A DNA stretch of 8,980 nucleotides. Origin: Allobrachymonas sp. (GTDB taxonomy: Bacteria > Pseudomonadota > Gammaproteobacteria > Burkholderiales > Burkholderiaceae_C). The DNA is taken from the NCBI GenBank assembly GCA_018054915.1, contig JAGPIR010000041.1, positions 1-8,980 of the forward strand. The letters are read 5' to 3'. This document shows, piece by piece, positions 1 through 5,271 of the stretch (the stretch's first letter is position 1; the number at the start of each line of letters is the position of its first letter). Position numbers and translations under genes: made by a program. A model generated the notes under the pieces. It searched no databases, was not told where the DNA came from, and was given only the letters and a program-made list of their open reading frames with translations.

Positions 1-72
1 ATCCAGACCCGCATGACCGATCTGCTCCGGCAGGTCAAGTCCGACGCGGTGTTGGGCGCATCGACACACTGA
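1..72 (+). CDS. C-terminal end of an unidentified gene (partial)
   Basis: The frame beginning at base 1 is open and ends at a TGA at 70-72, giving 23 residues that finish VLGASTH. The body of the gene lies outside the window. The visible piece is polar and helix-like (QTRMTDLLRQVKSD) and carries no diagnostic motif, so I assign no function. It runs in the same direction as waaA and ends 54 bases before it. In many Burkholderiales waaA sits next to other LPS-core genes such as waaC, so an LPS-related gene is possible, but that is inference from context only. Confidence 0.5.
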   Translation: MQTRMTDLLRQVKSDAVLGASTH

Positions 73-126
73 GGCGCCGGTGTCTGGCCGCATGTAACAC
101 GCACCCCGCTTTTCTGCCACATTCGA

Positions 127-1461
127 ATGATTCTGGCTCTGTACAACCTTCTCTGGCAACTGGCCCGGCCGCTGCTGCTGCGTAAACTGCGCCGCCGCGG
201 GCAGGCTGAGCCGCTGTACCTGCACGCTGTGCACCAGCGCTTCGCCCGATATACGGATCAGGAACGGCAGCAGGCGCAGGCCCACGCCGGTCAATGGGTA
301 TGGCTGCATGCCGTGTCGCTGGGCGAGACCCGGGCCGCGGGCATTTTGCTGCAGGCGCTGCGCGCGGTGCAGCCCGACATGCGCCTGCTGCTCACGCACG
401 GCACCGCCACGGGCAGGCAGGAGGGGCAAAAACTGCTGCGCGAAGGCGACATGCAGGTGTGGCTGCCCTGGGACGAACGCGGCGCCGTGCAGCGCTTTGT
501 ACAGACATTTCGCCCGCGCCTGGGGCTAATCATGGAAACCGAAATCTGGCCCCAGCTGCTGCAGGCCTGCCGCCAGCAGGGCGTGCCGGTAGCCCTGGCC
601 AATGCCCGGCTCAGTGAAAAAACCCTGCGCCAGTGGCAGCGCCTGCCGCAACTGGCCCGGCAAAGCTACGGCCGCTTGTCCATAGCTTACGCACAAACCG
701 CCCAGGATGCGCAGCGGCTGCAAACGCTGGGCGTCCCGGCGGTGATGGTGACCGGCAACCTCAAGTTCGATGCCTCGCCCGACCCCGCCCTGCTGCAACA
801 GGGCCAGGCCCTGCGGCAGCGCTGGCAGGCGCATGGCGATGGAACAAGGCGTCCGGTAGCACTGCTGGCCAGCAGCCGCGACGGCGAAGAGGCCCTGTGG
901 CTGCAGGCATGGCAGGCCTTGCCGCCTGAACAGCGCGTCGCGGTGCAGTGGCTGATCGTCCCCCGCCATCCGCAGCGTTTTGACGCAGTGGCCCATCTGC
1001 TGCGCACCACCGGTTTCGCGGTGAAACGCCGCAGCACCGGCCAGACCGATCCCGATGACGGCCGGCAGGTCGTGTGGCTCGGCGACAGCATGGGTGAAAT
1101 GCCCCTGTACTACGCCACGGCAGACCTGGCCCTGATGGGCGGCAGCTTTGCACCGCTAGGCGGACAAAACCTGATCGAGGCCTGTGCCTGCGCCTGCCCG
1201 GTGCTGCTGGGACCGCACACCTTCAATTTTGCCCAAGCCAGTGAGCAGGCGATTGCCGCTGGTGCCGCCCTGCGCTGCAACAGCATGGAACAAGCCCTGC
1301 AACAGGCGTGGGTCTTGCTGTCAGCCGCCCCCGCAGAAACAGGTGCAAGAGACCGCTCCCGGGCGGCCATGCAGCGGGCCGCTTTGGTGTTCAGCCAGGC
1401 ACACCGCGGCGCAGCCCAACGCATGACCAGCGATCTGCACCAGCGCGGCTGGCTGGGCTGA
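127..1461 (+). CDS. waaA: 3-deoxy-D-manno-octulosonic acid (Kdo) transferase
   Basis: This 444-residue protein transfers Kdo from CMP-Kdo onto lipid IVA, the first step of LPS inner-core assembly, at the cytoplasmic face of the inner membrane. It is a GT-B glycosyltransferase of family GT30. The N-terminus (residues 1-20) is a hydrophobic membrane anchor ending in basic residues (RKLRRRG), as in E. coli WaaA. HAVSLGET (61-68) holds the likely catalytic base E67. METEIWPQ (137-144), ANARLS (158-163) and TGNLKFD (209-215) are family signatures. The C-terminal nucleotide-sugar domain has VPRHPQRF (278-285), GDSMGEMPLYY (319-329), GGSFAPLGGQN (338-348) and GPHTFNF (362-368). Length is close to the E. 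coli enzyme (425). The ATG at 127 has no clear Shine-Dalgarno sequence but gives the expected N-terminus. Whether it is mono- or bifunctional cannot be read from the sequence. Confidence 0.95.
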   Translation: MILALYNLLWQLARPLLLRKLRRRGQAEPLYLHAVHQRFARYTDQERQQAQAHAGQWVWLHAVSLGETRAAGILLQALRAVQPDMRLLLTHGTATGRQEGQKLLREGDMQVWLPWDERGAVQRFVQTFRPRLGLIMETEIWPQLLQACRQQGVPVALANARLSEKTLRQWQRLPQLARQSYGRLSIAYAQTAQDAQRLQTLGVPAVMVTGNLKFDASPDPALLQQGQALRQRWQAHGDGTRRPVALLASSRDGEEALWLQAWQALPPEQRVAVQWLIVPRHPQRFDAVAHLLRTTGFAVKRRSTGQTDPDDGRQVVWLGDSMGEMPLYYATADLALMGGSFAPLGGQNLIEACACACPVLLGPHTFNFAQASEQAIAAGAALRCNSMEQALQQAWVLLSAAPAETGARDRSRAAMQRAALVFSQAHRGAAQRMTSDLHQRGWLG

Positions 1462-1484
1462 CATCCGCCGAATGCAGCTTGCGG

Positions 1485-2282
1485 TCAGTGCATGCACCAG
1501 CCGTGGCTGGCCACCACCGACTGCCCCGTCAGCGCATTGGTTGGGAAGCTCGCAAACAGCAGCGTGAGCTGCGCAATGTCCTCGGGCGTGGTGAACTCGC
1601 CGTCGACCGTGTCCTTGAGCATCACCTTCTTGATGATGTCGTCCTCGCTCATGTTCAGCGCGGCGGCCTGTTCGGGAATCTGCTTGTCCACCAGCGGCGT
1701 GCGCACGAAGCCGGGACAAACCACATTGCTGCGAATGTTGTAAGGGGCGCCCTCTTTGGCGATGACCTTCGACAGGCCCTCCAGTCCGTGCTTGGCCGCC
1801 ACATAAGGCGCCTTGAGCCTGGATGCCTCTTTAGAGTGCACCGACCCCATCAGGATGATGCTGCCGCCCTTGCCCGAAGCGATCATGGCGCGCATGGCGG
1901 CACGGCTGGTGAGAAACCCTGCATCCAGATGCACAGCCATCACCTTGCGCCAATCCGCAAACGAAAAATCCTGCAACGGCGCAACGATCTGCACCCCGGC
2001 ATTGCTCACCAGCACGTCCAGGCCACCCAGTTCCTTGGTGATGCGCACCACGGCGGCATCCACACCAGCCTCGTCGGTCACATCCAGCCCGATGGCCAGC
2101 GCACGGCCGCCCTGCTGCACGATGGCATCGGCCACGGTTTGTGCGGCAGCGGCATTCATATCCACCACGGCTACGGCCGCGCCCGCCTGGGCGAATACTT
2201 CGGCAATGCGCTTGCCCAGACCACTGGCCGCACCGGTCACGAAGGCAACCTTGCCATCCAGGCGCATGATGGGGTTCGTCAT
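1485..2282 (-). CDS. 3-hydroxybutyrate dehydrogenase (short-chain dehydrogenase family)
   Basis: This 265-residue classical SDR is best matched to D-3-hydroxybutyrate dehydrogenases (EC 1.1.1.30), which interconvert 3-hydroxybutyrate and acetoacetate with NAD(H) in ketone-body and PHB turnover. Visible motifs are the cofactor loop TGAASGLG (16-23), D41 at the end of the second strand (suggests NAD rather than NADP), SNAG (93-96), the catalytic Ser in GSVHS (S147), and Tyr160/Lys164 in YVAAK. The segment CPGFVRTPLVDKQIPEQA (189-206) is the substrate-side signature of the HBDH subgroup. The position of the usual SDR tetrad Asn holds His118 (AVHLD). The start at 2282 is chosen over a longer in-frame ATG at 2447 because a strong Shine-Dalgarno lies seven bases upstream and MTNPIMRLDGKVAFVTG is the expected SDR N-terminus. 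The gene converges on waaA, with 23 bases between stops. It could be a related SDR of different specificity. Confidence 0.85.
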   Translation of the reverse strand: MTNPIMRLDGKVAFVTGAASGLGKRIAEVFAQAGAAVAVVDMNAAAAQTVADAIVQQGGRALAIGLDVTDEAGVDAAVVRITKELGGLDVLVSNAGVQIVAPLQDFSFADWRKVMAVHLDAGFLTSRAAMRAMIASGKGGSIILMGSVHSKEASRLKAPYVAAKHGLEGLSKVIAKEGAPYNIRSNVVCPGFVRTPLVDKQIPEQAAALNMSEDDIIKKVMLKDTVDGEFTTPEDIAQLTLLFASFPTNALTGQSVVASHGWCMH

Positions 2283-2289
2283 GAAGAAG

Positions 2290-2295
2290 CTCCTT
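2290..2295 (-). promoter_or_regulatory. Ribosome binding site deciding the HBDH start
   Basis: On the minus strand the bases read AAGGAG, followed by seven bases (CTTCTTC) and then ATG at 2282-2280. This is the best Shine-Dalgarno sequence in the window. It rules against the 55-codon N-terminal extension that the open frame would allow from 2447. Confidence 0.8.
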
Positions 2296-2408
2296 GTTTC
2301 AGATTCAGGAAAGACGGAATGCCCGCAGACGCTGCGCACGCACTCCATTACTTTCTGCATGCTACAACGCAATACCCGCAAGACAGATCCAAGCACGGAC
2401 CGATGCGG

Positions 2409-2414
2409 GAAAAT
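2409..2414 (+). promoter_or_regulatory. Possible -10 element for alr
   Basis: GAAAAT lies in a short A-rich patch of the 158-base divergent intergenic region, 26 bases before the alr ATG. It would give a short leader. No good -35 hexamer is visible at the usual spacing, so this is a weak call. The same intergenic region must also hold the HBDH promoter on the other strand, for which I see no convincing hexamer pair. Confidence 0.25.
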
Positions 2415-2440
2415 ACCATCTTTAACCGGTGCCTCTTGCC

Positions 2441-3550
2441 ATGCCACGCCCGATCGAAGCCATCATTGATTCCGCAGCCCTGTACCACAACCTGCAACGC
2501 TGCCGGCGTGCAGCAGGCGATGCAAAGGTATGGGCCGTTGTCAAGGCCAATGCCTACGGCCACGGCATTGCGCGCGTCTACCCGGTCCTGCGCGCAGCCG
2601 ACGGGTTTGCGCTGCTCGACCTCGATGAGGCGCAGCGCGTGCGCGACCTGGGCTGGCGCGGCCCGATCCTGCTGCTCGAAGGCGTTTTTTCCGCGCGCGA
2701 CCTGGAGCTGTGTTCGCGCCTGGGTCTGTGGCACACCGTGCACACCGATGAGCAAATCGACATGCTGGCCAGCCACAAGACCCTGCAACCCCACACCGTA
2801 TTCCTGAAGATCAACACCGGCATGAACCGGCTGGGCTTTTCACCCCAGCGCACACGCGCCGTATGGGCGCGGCTGCAGGCCCTGCCACAAGTGGCCGAAG
2901 TGGGACTTATGACGCACTTTGCCACCGCTGACATCCAAGAACCGGGACTGAACGAAGCCTGGCAAACCTTTTGCTCGGTTACGGCCGATCTACCCGGCCC
3001 GCGCACCGCCTGCAACAGCGCGGCCCTGCTGCGCCACCCCGAGGTGGCCGCACAAACCGACTGGGTGCGCCCCGGCATCGCCCTTTACGGCAGCAGCCCA
3101 GATGCTCCGCAGCACACCATATCCAACTGGGATCTGCAACCAGGCATGAGTCTGCGCAGCCGCATCATCGCCGTGCAGGCACTCAAACCCGGGCAAAGCA
3201 TCGGTTACGGCGCCACCTTCACCGCCCCCTGCGACATGCGCGTGGGCATCGTGGCCTGCGGCTATGCCGACGGCTATCCGCGCACGTGCCCTACCGGCAC
3301 GCCGGTGCTGGTTGACGGTGTGCGCACCTGCACGCTGGGCCGCGTCAGCATGGACATGCTCGCAGTGGACATCACCCCTGCGCCAGACCAGCCCCACTGG
3401 CAACCAAATTTTGGAAGTGAAGTCACGCTGTGGGGCCGCGCCAGCAATGGCGTTGTGCTGCCGATCGACGATGTAGCCGCAGCTGCGGGCACACTCGGTT
3501 ATGAACTGATGTGCGCCCTGGCGCAGCGCGTACCAATACACACAGAATGA
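2441..3550 (+). CDS. alr: Alanine racemase, PLP-dependent
   Basis: This 369-residue fold-type III PLP enzyme interconverts L- and D-alanine in the cytoplasm and supplies D-Ala for peptidoglycan. With ATG 2441 as residue 1, the PLP lysine is K35 in VVKANAYGHG. KINTGMNRLGF (123-133) follows on the barrel, MTHFATAD (157-164) is conserved, and DWVRPGIALYG (207-217) is the family signature. The second catalytic base is Y256 in SIGYGAT. GYADGYPR (274-281) and RVSMDM (301-306) complete the C-terminal domain. It aligns along its whole length with E. coli Alr (359 residues). An in-frame GTG at 2429 could add four residues; neither start has a strong Shine-Dalgarno, and ATG is preferred because MPRPIEAIIDSAAL matches the usual N-terminus. 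It may be either the alr or the dadX paralogue. No D-amino-acid dehydrogenase lies beside it, which favours the biosynthetic form. Confidence 0.95.
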   Translation: MPRPIEAIIDSAALYHNLQRCRRAAGDAKVWAVVKANAYGHGIARVYPVLRAADGFALLDLDEAQRVRDLGWRGPILLLEGVFSARDLELCSRLGLWHTVHTDEQIDMLASHKTLQPHTVFLKINTGMNRLGFSPQRTRAVWARLQALPQVAEVGLMTHFATADIQEPGLNEAWQTFCSVTADLPGPRTACNSAALLRHPEVAAQTDWVRPGIALYGSSPDAPQHTISNWDLQPGMSLRSRIIAVQALKPGQSIGYGATFTAPCDMRVGIVACGYADGYPRTCPTGTPVLVDGVRTCTLGRVSMDMLAVDITPAPDQPHWQPNFGSEVTLWGRASNGVVLPIDDVAAAAGTLGYELMCALAQRVPIHTE

Positions 3551-3592
3551 ACCTTTCTTGTTGCCGCAACCAAAAACTGGCCCCTATACCTG

Positions 3593-3622
3593 CTTGCGCA
3601 AGATCAGGCAAAATGGCTGCCT
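3593..3622 (+). promoter_or_regulatory. Two small dyads and a possible -10 ahead of the ArsR-family gene
   Basis: The 98-base gap between alr and the regulator contains a perfect 10-base palindrome, CTTGCGCAAG (3593-3602). It is followed at once by AGGCA (3606-3610) and TGCCT (3618-3622), an inverted repeat around an A-rich centre that includes CAAAAT (3609-3614), a possible -10. A T-rich stretch (TTTATTT) follows, so the second dyad could also act as a weak terminator for alr. ArsR-family repressors usually bind dyads overlapping their own promoter, so an autoregulatory operator is plausible. Which of these readings is right cannot be decided here. Confidence 0.3.
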
Positions 3623-3648
3623 TTATTTCCTTCATGTGGTGACTCTCC

Positions 3649-3981
3649 ATGCCCGATACCCTGTCGATCGACATGCCCCGCATACTGGCGGCCGCGCAAA
3701 AGGCAAGCGGGCTGCTGCGCGTGCTGGCCAACGAGAACCGCATGCTGCTCATGTGCCAGCTCAGCCAGGGTGAAAAGTCGGTTGGCGAACTCGAGGCGCT
3801 GCTGGGAATCCACCAGCCCACCCTGTCGCAACAGTTGGGCATCCTGCGCGAAGAAGGGCTGGTGGCGACACGCCGCGCTGGCAAACAAGTTATTTATCGC
3901 GTCAGCAACAACGACGCCATCCAGATTTTGCATACCCTGTACGGCCTCTACTGCCAGCCTGCGGACAAATCTTGCGACTGA
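3649..3981 (+). CDS. ArsR-family transcriptional repressor, BigR/SqrR/YgaV-like
   Basis: This 110-residue winged-helix protein has LLRVLANENRMLLMCQLSQG (22-41) as the helix typical of ArsR/SmtB dimers. The helix-turn-helix is around SVGELEALLGIHQPTLSQQLGILREEGLV (44-72), with the recognition helix at PTLSQQLGIL and the wing at TRRAGKQVIYRV (74-85). Cysteines lie at 36, 102 and 109. The 36/102 pair is 66 residues apart, the same spacing as the redox-active pairs C41/C107 of SqrR and C42/C108 of BigR. The C-terminal helix ending LYCQP resembles E. coli YgaV. The ELCVCD metal box of ArsR/SmtB metal sensors is absent. I infer a persulfide- or redox-responsive repressor. No sulfide-oxidation, rhodanese or TauE gene is adjacent, so the target is unknown and could be the gene itself. 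The start at 3649 has no clear Shine-Dalgarno sequence. Confidence 0.85.
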   Translation: MPDTLSIDMPRILAAAQKASGLLRVLANENRMLLMCQLSQGEKSVGELEALLGIHQPTLSQQLGILREEGLVATRRAGKQVIYRVSNNDAIQILHTLYGLYCQPADKSCD

Positions 3982-4053
3982 TCCTCTGCCACACTCCCAT
4001 TCCACAAAAAGCGTCAAGGGTCGCCCGCAAGACCTCAAGCTACCGACAGAAAC

Positions 4054-4070
4054 GAGCGCGCTCCGCGCTC
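4054..4070 (+). repeat. Perfect 7-base inverted repeat before the alx leader
   Basis: GAGCGCG (4054-4060) and CGCGCTC (4064-4070) are perfect inverted copies separated by CTC. As RNA this is a strong hairpin, but no T-run follows, so it is not a classical intrinsic terminator for the upstream regulator gene. As DNA it fills the space where the -35 and spacer of the alx promoter should be, directly before the TAGAAT -10, so an operator is an alternative. Confidence 0.5.
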
Positions 4071-4073
4071 ATG

Positions 4074-4079
4074 TAGAAT
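4074..4079 (+). promoter_or_regulatory. -10 element of the riboswitch-alx transcript
   Basis: TAGAAT is a close match to TATAAT. Initiation seven or so bases downstream would start the RNA around 4085-4089, just before helix P1 of the riboswitch. The -35 position has no TTGACA-like hexamer at 16-18 bases, so activity may be modest or depend on another factor. Confidence 0.5.
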
Positions 4080-4088
4080 TGGCAACGC

Positions 4089-4204
4089 CGAAAGGGGAGT
4101 AGCGAGTCCGTGCGCAATGCACGGGCGCTGGGTTCGTCAATACGTTGCCTGTTGTGCAGCCGGACCCAGCAGAAGGCTTGGACACTTCCCCGCAAGACCT
4201 TTCG
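4089..4204 (+). promoter_or_regulatory. yybP-ykoY (Mn2+) riboswitch aptamer
   Basis: The conserved 5' motif AAAGGGGAGTAGC (4091-4103) and the 3' motif GCAAGACCTTT (4192-4202) are hallmarks of this class. Pairings visible by eye are P1, CGAAAGG (4089-4095) with CCTTTCG (4198-4204), seven perfect pairs; P2, AGCG (4101-4104) with CGCT (4126-4129), continuing as CCGTGC (4108-4113) with GCACGG (4119-4124); and P3, CTGGGTTC (4128-4135) with GGACCCAG (4162-4169), containing GTCAATACG in its loop side. A short fourth stem GAAG/CTTC (4172-4175 with 4185-4188) is possible. The P2 and P3 assignments share CT at 4128-4129, so the junction is approximate. The class binds Mn2+ and commonly controls TerC-family, mntP and P-type ATPase genes, which agrees with the alx gene 41 bases downstream. 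Confidence 0.9.
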
Positions 4205-4243
4205 CAAAACCCTCCAGAACATTTTCTTCTGAAAGTCTTGCGC
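4191..4243 (+). promoter_or_regulatory. Probable expression platform of the Mn2+ riboswitch
   Basis: CGCAAGA (4191-4197) is complementary to TCTTGCG (4236-4242), and CTTTC (4199-4203) to GAAAG (4231-4235), with only C4198 bulged. This 12-pair helix closes a 27-base loop and ends three bases before the alx ATG at 4246. It uses the same CCTTTC bases as aptamer helix P1, so the two structures exclude each other. GAAAG is the only Shine-Dalgarno-like sequence before the start. The inferred switch is that Mn2+ stabilises P1, frees 4231-4242 and allows translation, while without Mn2+ the ribosome site is masked. No U-tract follows the helix, which argues for translational rather than transcriptional control. 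Confidence 0.7.
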
Positions 4244-4245
4244 AT

Positions 4246-5208
4246 ATGTCCGCCCTGTTCAATTCATCCGAGCCTGCTTGGCTGTGGGCCGTTTTTGCCG
4301 CCATCGTGGTGATCGCCCTGTTTGTCGATTTCGTGCTGCTGCGCAAGCAGGGCTCGCATGCAGTCGCCGCCAAAGAAGCCGCCGTGTGGTCGGTCATCTG
4401 GGTGGTCGTCAGCCTCGTGTTCAACGGCCTGTTGTGGTGGGCCGTGCGTGACACCACCGGCTCCACGCAGATTGCCAATGAAAAGGCTATCCATTATCTG
4501 ACCGGCTACTTGCTGGAGAAAAGCCTCGCAGTAGACAACATCTTTGTCTTCCTGATGATCTTCAGCTACTTTTCCGTGCCGCAGGCTTACCAGAAGCGGG
4601 TGCTGATGTACGGTGTGCTGGGCGCCCTCGTGCTGCGGTCGATCATGATTCTGGCGGGTGGCTGGATGCTGCAGCAGTTCCACTGGTTGCTGTATGTATT
4701 CGGAGGCTTCCTGCTGCTCACGGGCGTGAAGATGTGGTTTTCCGCCGGAGCGGAACAGTCGCTGGACGACAACCCCGCCCTCAAGCTGCTGCGCCGCGTG
4801 CTGACCGTAAGCAAGAACTACGACGGCGAGAAGTTCTTCACCATTGAAAATGGCCGCAGGGTCGCCACTCCGCTGCTCATGGTTGTGATCTTGATCGAAT
4901 TTTCCGACGTGGTGTTTGCCGTAGATTCGATTCCGGCCATCTACGCCGTCACCACCGATGCCTTCATCGTGCTGACCAGCAACATCTTCGCCATTCTTGG
5001 CCTGCGCGCCATGTACTTCCTGCTGGCGGCAGTTGCCAACCGGTTCTCTTTGCTCAGTTACGGCCTGGCATGCATTCTGGTGTTCATCGGCATCAAAATG
5101 CTGCTAATTGACCTGTACAAGATCCCGGCAACTGTCTCGCTGGGGGTGGTGCTCGCCATTCTGACCACCACCATGGCGCTGAGCTGGATCAAGACCCAAA
5201 AGGATTGA
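4246..5208 (+). CDS. alx: TerC/Alx-family integral membrane protein, Mn2+-linked
   Basis: This 320-residue polytopic inner-membrane protein has about nine hydrophobic segments, near residues 13-33, 46-66, 97-110, 120-140, 146-163, 208-226, 240-262, 270-290 and 296-313. Conserved acidic membrane motifs are D28 in the first segment, LTGYLLEKSLAVDN (85-98) and EFSDVVFAVDSIPAI (218-232), followed by TSNIFAILGLRAMYFLL. Length and motifs match E. coli Alx (321 residues), which is preceded by the same riboswitch class and is implicated in manganese handling, probably export. The start is 4246: the open frame extends upstream to an ATG at 4117, but that codon lies inside the riboswitch aptamer, and MSALFNSSEPAWLWAVFAAI is the expected N-terminus. 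The tellurite-resistance name of the family is historical and no ter operon is present. The gene converges on the rhomboid gene, 63 bases between stops. Confidence 0.92.
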   Translation: MSALFNSSEPAWLWAVFAAIVVIALFVDFVLLRKQGSHAVAAKEAAVWSVIWVVVSLVFNGLLWWAVRDTTGSTQIANEKAIHYLTGYLLEKSLAVDNIFVFLMIFSYFSVPQAYQKRVLMYGVLGALVLRSIMILAGGWMLQQFHWLLYVFGGFLLLTGVKMWFSAGAEQSLDDNPALKLLRRVLTVSKNYDGEKFFTIENGRRVATPLLMVVILIEFSDVVFAVDSIPAIYAVTTDAFIVLTSNIFAILGLRAMYFLLAAVANRFSLLSYGLACILVFIGIKMLLIDLYKIPATVSLGVVLAILTTTMALSWIKTQKD

Positions 5209-5233
5209 CCGGACCGGGGCGGCTCCGGCCGGG

Positions 5234-5256
5234 GGGCGCCCAGAAATTTCGCGCCC
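5234..5256. terminator. Possible bidirectional hairpin between alx and the rhomboid gene
   Basis: GGGCGC (5234-5239) and GCGCCC (5251-5256) are inverted copies around an 11-base centre that contains the palindrome GAAATTTC. The site lies between two convergent stop codons (5208 and 5272), where a shared terminator is expected. Neither strand has a proper T-run after the stem, so a factor-independent terminator is not proven. Confidence 0.35.
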
Positions 5257-5271
5257 ACTTCGGGCCGTAAT

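Noticed and set aside
1488..1497. Perfect palindrome GTGCATGCAC at the end of the HBDH gene
   Set aside because: It encodes the last codons Cys-Met-His. A single 10-base palindrome in coding sequence is expected by chance at this scale.
2283..2447. 55-codon N-terminal extension of the HBDH protein
   Set aside because: The strong Shine-Dalgarno at 2290-2295 and the SDR N-terminal pattern fix the start at 2282; the extension would also overlap the alr start.
1308..2807. A 499-codon plus-strand open frame running from inside waaA, antisense through the HBDH gene, into alr
   Set aside because: It lies opposite a clear SDR gene and overlaps two other real genes. Its translation is rich in His, Arg and Ala with no recognisable domain. 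It is a by-product of GC-rich codon use on the other strand.
4011..4035. Possible second (tandem) riboswitch ending in CCCGCAAGACCT before the alx promoter
   Set aside because: Only the 3' motif is repeated. No upstream GGGGAGTAGC-type partner or P1 complement is found, and it lies before the -10 element.
4117..4245. 43-codon N-terminal extension of the alx protein from ATG 4117
   Set aside because: That start lies inside the P2 stem of the riboswitch, the encoded residues are not TerC-like, and ATG 4246 gives the family N-terminus.
4246..5208. Tellurite-resistance island suggested by the TerC family name
   Set aside because: No terZABDEF genes are nearby, and the riboswitch and full-length similarity point to the Alx manganese-linked branch.
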